The notes under the pieces were generated by a model, which was not told the origin of the DNA, did no database searches, and was given only the letters and a program-made list of their open reading frames with translations. The translations under genes and the position numbers were made by a program. Shown one piece after another: positions 60,006-64,000 of a stretch of 64,000 nucleotides of DNA. The stretch comes from an uncultured Acidobacteriaceae bacterium (GTDB taxonomy: Bacteria; Acidobacteriota; Terriglobia; Terriglobales; Acidobacteriaceae). Each line of letters opens with the position of its first letter. Position 1 is the stretch's first letter. Where the stretch lies: NCBI GenBank assembly GCA_937879855.1, contig CALFMO010000008.1, positions 62,001 through 126,000 on the forward strand. Reading direction: 5' to 3'.

Positions 60006-61507
60006 CGCTACCTGCGAAACTTATTTTCGGGCCCTCGCGGAGAATGGCCGTGCCGGTTCTGATAGCGATAGCAGCACTCCAGTTGACTGGATGCGTGGTT
60101 GGCCCCAAGTATCACGCGCCAACGGCGCCGGCTCCGCCTGCTTATAAAGAAGCAGGGGACTGGAAGCCCGCCCAACCGAATGATCAAAATCTCGGCGGCT
60201 CGTGGTGGACGATATTCCAGGATCCTCAGCTCAATGCGCTGGAAGACCAGGTTAATGTATCGAATCAGAATCTGAAGGCCGCAGAGGCGCAATTCCGTCA
60301 GGCTCGAGCCGCCCTACGGTACTATCGCGCCGACTATTTCCCGACCGTGACGTATGGGCCGTCGGCGACTCGTGAACGGGTCTCCTCCCACCGGCCTCCC
60401 CCGAATTCAATCTTCAACGGCATCACCTACAACGATTTCGTGCTGCCTTTTAACGTGTCCTACCAGGCTGACGTCTGGGGAAGAGTTCGAAAGAACGTAG
60501 AATCCTATCGAGAACAAGCACAAGCTAGTGCGGCAGACCTGGCCACGGTCAATTTGAGCATGCATGCCGATCTGGCCGTGGATTACTTTCAGGCACGTAG
60601 TCTGGATGCCGAGGAACAGCTCCTTAACTCTACAGTGAAAGAGTACGAGCAGGCCTTGGAGTTGAACGAGAACCGTTTCGCTGGCGGGATTGCTTCGGAA
60701 GTGGAGGTTGAGCAGGCGAGGACTCAACTTGAAACCACGCGGGCGCAGGCCATTGATGTGGATGTTCTGCGGGCGCAGTATGAGCACGCGGTTGCGATTC
60801 TAATCGGAAAACCTCCCGCTGAATTCAGCCTGCCCCCACTGCCTCTTACGGCACCGCCTCCACACGTGCCTGTCAGTGTGCCCTCGGAACTGCTGGAAAG
60901 ACGCCCCGATATTGCAGCCGCGGAGAGGTTGGTGGCATCTGCGAACGCCCAGATCGGAGTAGCGAAGTCGGCCTACTATCCGGTAATCAACTTAGGCGCC
61001 ACGGGAGGATTTGAAAGCTCCGCCATTACCACTCTATTGAATGGGCCCAGCGGCCTATGGTCAGTGGGGTTGTCGGCGGTCGGAACTGTCTTCGATGTGG
61101 GCAGACGCCGCGCCCTTAACGATCAGGCGCGTGCCGCCTACGACTATCAGGTCGCTGCCTATCGAGAAAGCGTGCTCTCCGGATTCCAACAGGTTGAAGA
61201 CAATCTAGCGGCTGTGAGAATTCTGGAAAACGAGGCTAAGGTGCAGAATGAAGCGGTCGTTGCCGCACAACGCTCGCTCGATCTTTCGGTGACCCGTTAT
61301 AAGGGCGGCGTCACCAGTTATCTCGAGGTGATCACCGCACAAAGTGCCGCCCTCGCGGATGAAGTCACGGCGGTCAATATCTTAGGACGCCGGATGGCGA
61401 ACACCGTGTTGCTGATTCAAGCTCTGGGCGGTGGATGGGATCGATCGAGCTTGCCGGATCGGCCGGAATGCTGTGGCAAGCTGGTGAGCGGTAATGTTCA
61501 TCCCTAA
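60002..61507 (+). CDS. Outer-membrane efflux lipoprotein (NodT family)
   Basis: A 501-aa TolC-like channel with two OEP repeats (LGGSWWTIFQDPQLNALEDQV, and ERRPDIAAAERLVASANAQIGVAKSAYYPVINL). The lipobox LQLTGC follows the signal helix, so the N-terminus is lipid-anchored. The start is a GTG at 60002 overlapping the adaptor stop by four bases (GTGA); an ATG at 60044 is an alternative. It completes the tripartite pump. No terminator hairpin is visible after it, only a T-rich tract. Confidence 0.94.
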   Translation: MTLPAKLIFGPSRRMAVPVLIAIAALQLTGCVVGPKYHAPTAPAPPAYKEAGDWKPAQPNDQNLGGSWWTIFQDPQLNALEDQVNVSNQNLKAAEAQFRQARAALRYYRADYFPTVTYGPSATRERVSSHRPPPNSIFNGITYNDFVLPFNVSYQADVWGRVRKNVESYREQAQASAADLATVNLSMHADLAVDYFQARSLDAEEQLLNSTVKEYEQALELNENRFAGGIASEVEVEQARTQLETTRAQAIDVDVLRAQYEHAVAILIGKPPAEFSLPPLPLTAPPPHVPVSVPSELLERRPDIAAAERLVASANAQIGVAKSAYYPVINLGATGGFESSAITTLLNGPSGLWSVGLSAVGTVFDVGRRRALNDQARAAYDYQVAAYRESVLSGFQQVEDNLAAVRILENEAKVQNEAVVAAQRSLDLSVTRYKGGVTSYLEVITAQSAALADEVTAVNILGRRMANTVLLIQALGGGWDRSSLPDRPECCGKLVSGNVHP

Positions 61508-61612
61508 AGTGATCCTCCTCTTTTTTTTCTTGCAATGATTTCTGTGTCTCAATAGGAAAACCTCCTGTCTACTAGGCTGCCGGCTGAGCATTAGGCGAGT
61601 CGAAGAGCTAGA

Positions 61613-64000
61613 ATGAACGCCTGCATGGAGAGAGCGCATAGACAAAAAACAGCCGTCGTCGCGCTAGTCACTCTATTGTCGTGCTGCCCTTGGGCTCGCG
61701 CACTAGACCCATCTCTCGACATCAATCAATACGCGCACACCACGTGGAAGATCCGCGAAGGATTTTTCAAAGGTAGGATCACCTCATTTGCCCAGACGCC
61801 CGATGGGTATCTCTGGTTGGGCACGGAATTCGGCTTGCTCCGCTTTGATGGCGTTCGGAGTGCCCCATGGGACCCGCCCGCGGGCGAGCATCTCCCTAGC
61901 AGGTATATTCGAAGCCTGCTCGCCGCACACGATGGTCGTCTCTGGATTGGCACGTACAAAGGGCTGGCACTCTGGAAAGACGGCAAGTTGACAGAGTATA
62001 AGGAGCTGGCTGGACAGACCGTTGATGTACTCCTTGAGGATCGTGAAGGCACGGTATGGGCCGGTGGTTACGTGGGTTCGATTGGGAGGTTATGTGCGAT
62101 TCAAAGTGGCAGCGTCCAATGCTACGGAGATGACGGCCAACTCGGCCTGTGGGTGGCATCCCTGTATGAGGATAGCCGAGGCAATCTTTGGGCTGGAGCA
62201 CAGAGCGGGTTGTGGCGATGGAAGCCCGGTCCTCCAAAACTATATCCGATGCCTTACCCTGTGCTCGGCACCTCCTCCCAAACTATGAACGAGAGCGACG
62301 ACGGCGCGCTCTTGATTGCTACCGAGGGCGGGATCAGAAGGCTCGTTGACGAGAAGACCGAGGCATACTCAGTTCCAGGTACCGCGCCACAGCCGCTCAA
62401 GGCCCTACGTATGTTCCGGGATCGCAATGGAGGGCTGTGGATTGGAACTACGGACCGAGGCCTCTTGCATGTGCACCAGGGAAGAACGAATGTTTTTGCG
62501 CAGTCGGACGGTCTCTCCGGCGACTACATTAATAAGTTCTTCGAAGATCGTGAAGGCAATATTTGGGTGGCTACAGTGAATGGTCTCGACCGCTTTCGCG
62601 AGTTCGCCATCCCCACGATTTCCGTAAAGCAAGGTTTGTCTACTGCCATCGTTTGGTCGGTTCTAGGAGGCCGGGACGGCAGTGTGTGGCTTGGCACTCC
62701 TGACGGTTTGAACCGATGGAAGAACGGGCAGATCACGATTTACCGTAAGCGAGGTGCACCGGCAGCGAGTGCCGGCCCCAAACAGAAACCACAATTCAAC
62801 GTGCGCGAGGTGGCCGATGCCGGGTTGCCAGCTGACGGTGTTGAGTCGCTCTTTGAAGATGATCGCGGCCGAATTTGGGCGTTTACCGAGCGTGGGGCTG
62901 CCTACTTTGAGAATGGCCGGTTTGTCCCCGTAACCACGAACCATGCCCAGGTCGAGACTCGGCATCCGCGCGATCGACACGGCACTGCTGTATTGGCCTT
63001 GGTCGCACCTAGCGGACAGTTGCATTCCATAACCGGGGACAGTTCCGGGAATCTCTGGATAAGCGACCAGCATCAGGGCCTGCTTCATTTGCTTGGGGGC
63101 AATGTGGTCGAACTGATCCCTTGGGCCAAGCTGGGTCGAAAGGACTGGGCGATGGTTCTACTCGCTGGTCCGGAGCCCGGCAGTCTATGGCTTGGATTCT
63201 CGCGGGGTGGCGTAGCGTATTTCAAAGACGGCAAGGTCCGCCAATCGTATTCAGGCCTTGATGGATTAGGTGAAGGTATTGTCACCAGCCTGAGCCTCGA
63301 TTCGGATGGTACCTTATGGGCCGCAACCGAGGGCGGGCTAAGCCGGTTGAAAAATGGCCGAGTGGCGAACCTCACCAGCCAAAACGGATTACCCTGCGAT
63401 ACGGTTTTTTGGGTGATGCAAGATGATGCCCATTCCTTCTGGCTGTACACGGCCTGCGGCCTGGTGCGCATAGCAGGGAAAGAGATGAACGCTTGGGTCG
63501 CCGACCCCAGGCGGACCATCCAGAACACGGTTTTCGACAGTTCCGATGGAGTGAGGAACCGTGCCCTCACCACAGGCTACACGCCGCTTGTTGCTAAGAC
63601 CGTGAATGGAAAATTGTGGTTCTTGCCTCTCGACGGAGTCAGCGTCATTGATCCAAGTCACCTGCCCTTCAACAAACTTCCGCCGCCGGTGCAAATCGAG
63701 CAAGTTACCGCTGACGGCAAAACCTACTGGCAGAACATGTCAACAGATGCATCTTCTTCGCATCCTACGCTGCCGCCGCTGGTTCGCGATCTCACGATCG
63801 ATTACACTGCGCTCAGCCTCGTCGCACCCGACAAGATTCATTTTCGTTATAAGCTGGAGGGCCAAGACCCGGACTGGAAGGAGGTCGTCAATGACCGTAG
63901 TGCGCACTATTCGAATCTTGTGCCGGGCACCTACCGCTTCCGCGTGACCGCCTGCAATAACAGCGGGGTGTGGAACGAGGGCGGCACGCTCCTGGATTTC
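61613..64000 (+). CDS. Beta-propeller sensor protein, 3' partial
   Basis: The frame runs from ATG 61613 to the window edge (796 codons, no stop). It has a signal peptide (TAVVALVTLLSCCPWARA), then repeated Reg_prop blades (DGYLWLGTEFGLLRFDG, DGRLWIGTYKGLALWKDG, REGNIWVATVNGLDRFRE, and more). A Y_Y_Y domain starts near the end (HFRYKLEGQDPDWKEVV). The missing C-terminus is expected to be a helix plus a kinase, as in 42044-45403, or an output of another kind. It follows the efflux operon by about 105 bp. The ribosome-binding site is weak. Confidence 0.9.
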   Translation, partial: MNACMERAHRQKTAVVALVTLLSCCPWARALDPSLDINQYAHTTWKIREGFFKGRITSFAQTPDGYLWLGTEFGLLRFDGVRSAPWDPPAGEHLPSRYIRSLLAAHDGRLWIGTYKGLALWKDGKLTEYKELAGQTVDVLLEDREGTVWAGGYVGSIGRLCAIQSGSVQCYGDDGQLGLWVASLYEDSRGNLWAGAQSGLWRWKPGPPKLYPMPYPVLGTSSQTMNESDDGALLIATEGGIRRLVDEKTEAYSVPGTAPQPLKALRMFRDRNGGLWIGTTDRGLLHVHQGRTNVFAQSDGLSGDYINKFFEDREGNIWVATVNGLDRFREFAIPTISVKQGLSTAIVWSVLGGRDGSVWLGTPDGLNRWKNGQITIYRKRGAPAASAGPKQKPQFNVREVADAGLPADGVESLFEDDRGRIWAFTERGAAYFENGRFVPVTTNHAQVETRHPRDRHGTAVLALVAPSGQLHSITGDSSGNLWISDQHQGLLHLLGGNVVELIPWAKLGRKDWAMVLLAGPEPGSLWLGFSRGGVAYFKDGKVRQSYSGLDGLGEGIVTSLSLDSDGTLWAATEGGLSRLKNGRVANLTSQNGLPCDTVFWVMQDDAHSFWLYTACGLVRIAGKEMNAWVADPRRTIQNTVFDSSDGVRNRALTTGYTPLVAKTVNGKLWFLPLDGVSVIDPSHLPFNKLPPPVQIEQVTADGKTYWQNMSTDASSSHPTLPPLVRDLTIDYTALSLVAPDKIHFRYKLEGQDPDWKEVVNDRSAHYSNLVPGTYRFRVTACNNSGVWNEGGTLLDF

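Overview
This window looks like a chromosomal segment of a soil Acidobacterium (Koribacter / Sulfotelmatobacter type). The reasons are the 1112-aa Oar-like TonB receptor with a carboxypeptidase-type N-terminal domain, a VWFA-related secreted protein, small secreted proteins with an LPAG(T/N)Y motif, beta-propeller sensor kinases, and a CcmH of the CxCGC type. This placement is inferred from gene families; no rRNA or tRNA gene is present. No CRISPR array, prophage or intact insertion sequence was seen.

Layout. 1-6.0 kb: a 5'-truncated GAF-sigma54 activator, two small secreted proteins, and a signalling block (FixJ-type regulator, membrane histidine kinase, stand-alone receiver, sigma54 activator without receiver). 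6.1-14.0 kb (minus): one eight-gene operon for a whole bc-cytochrome oxidase chain (CoxB-cyt c fusion, CoxA, CoxC, membrane protein, diheme cyt c, Rieske, cyt b-cyt c fusion, CtaG). 14.4-16.5 kb: a YceI-like protein with a C-terminal GGEGY repeat and small secreted or membrane proteins. 16.8-21.1 kb (minus): CcmF/CcmH cytochrome c maturation operon. 21.1-25.5 kb: fibronectin-type protein, MauG-type diheme peroxidase, heme-binding protein, 3-hydroxyisobutyrate dehydrogenase-like enzyme. 25.9-29.3 kb: TonB receptor. 29.7-35.2 kb: divergent redox units (cyt c + aldo/keto reductase; 2Fe-2S + molybdopterin isoquinoline-oxidoreductase type + Tat aldo/keto reductase). 35.3-38.2 kb: VWA protein and a second receiver/sigma54-activator cassette. 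38.7-42.0 kb: multicopper oxidase, DsrE-like Tat protein, tiny Cys-rich proteins, TatA. 42.0-50.6 kb: propeller histidine kinase, metallo-beta-lactamase-fold protein, a frameshifted aldo/keto reductase, AhpD-like protein, SpoIIE phosphatase. 50.7-54.4 kb: formate-dehydrogenase-like operon. 54.8-61.5 kb: ECF sigma factor and RND tripartite efflux operon. 61.6 kb to the end: a second propeller sensor, cut by the window edge.

How it fits together. The most striking signal is a set of -24/-12 (sigma54) promoter matches in front of the redox genes: the bc-oxidase operon, the YceI-like gene, both sides of the molybdenum-hydroxylase divergon, the small-protein/TatA cluster and a small secreted-protein gene. 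The same window encodes three sigma54 activators, two of them in near-duplicate 'split NtrC' cassettes (receiver and AAA+ on separate, adjacent genes) that share an 18-nt palindromic site at the same distance from the receiver start codon. I infer a sigma54-controlled respiratory and periplasmic redox island run by local two-component systems. That model is read by eye from sequence and is not experimentally shown. Many starts were moved from the longest reading frame to a better ribosome-binding site, and this is said in each entry.
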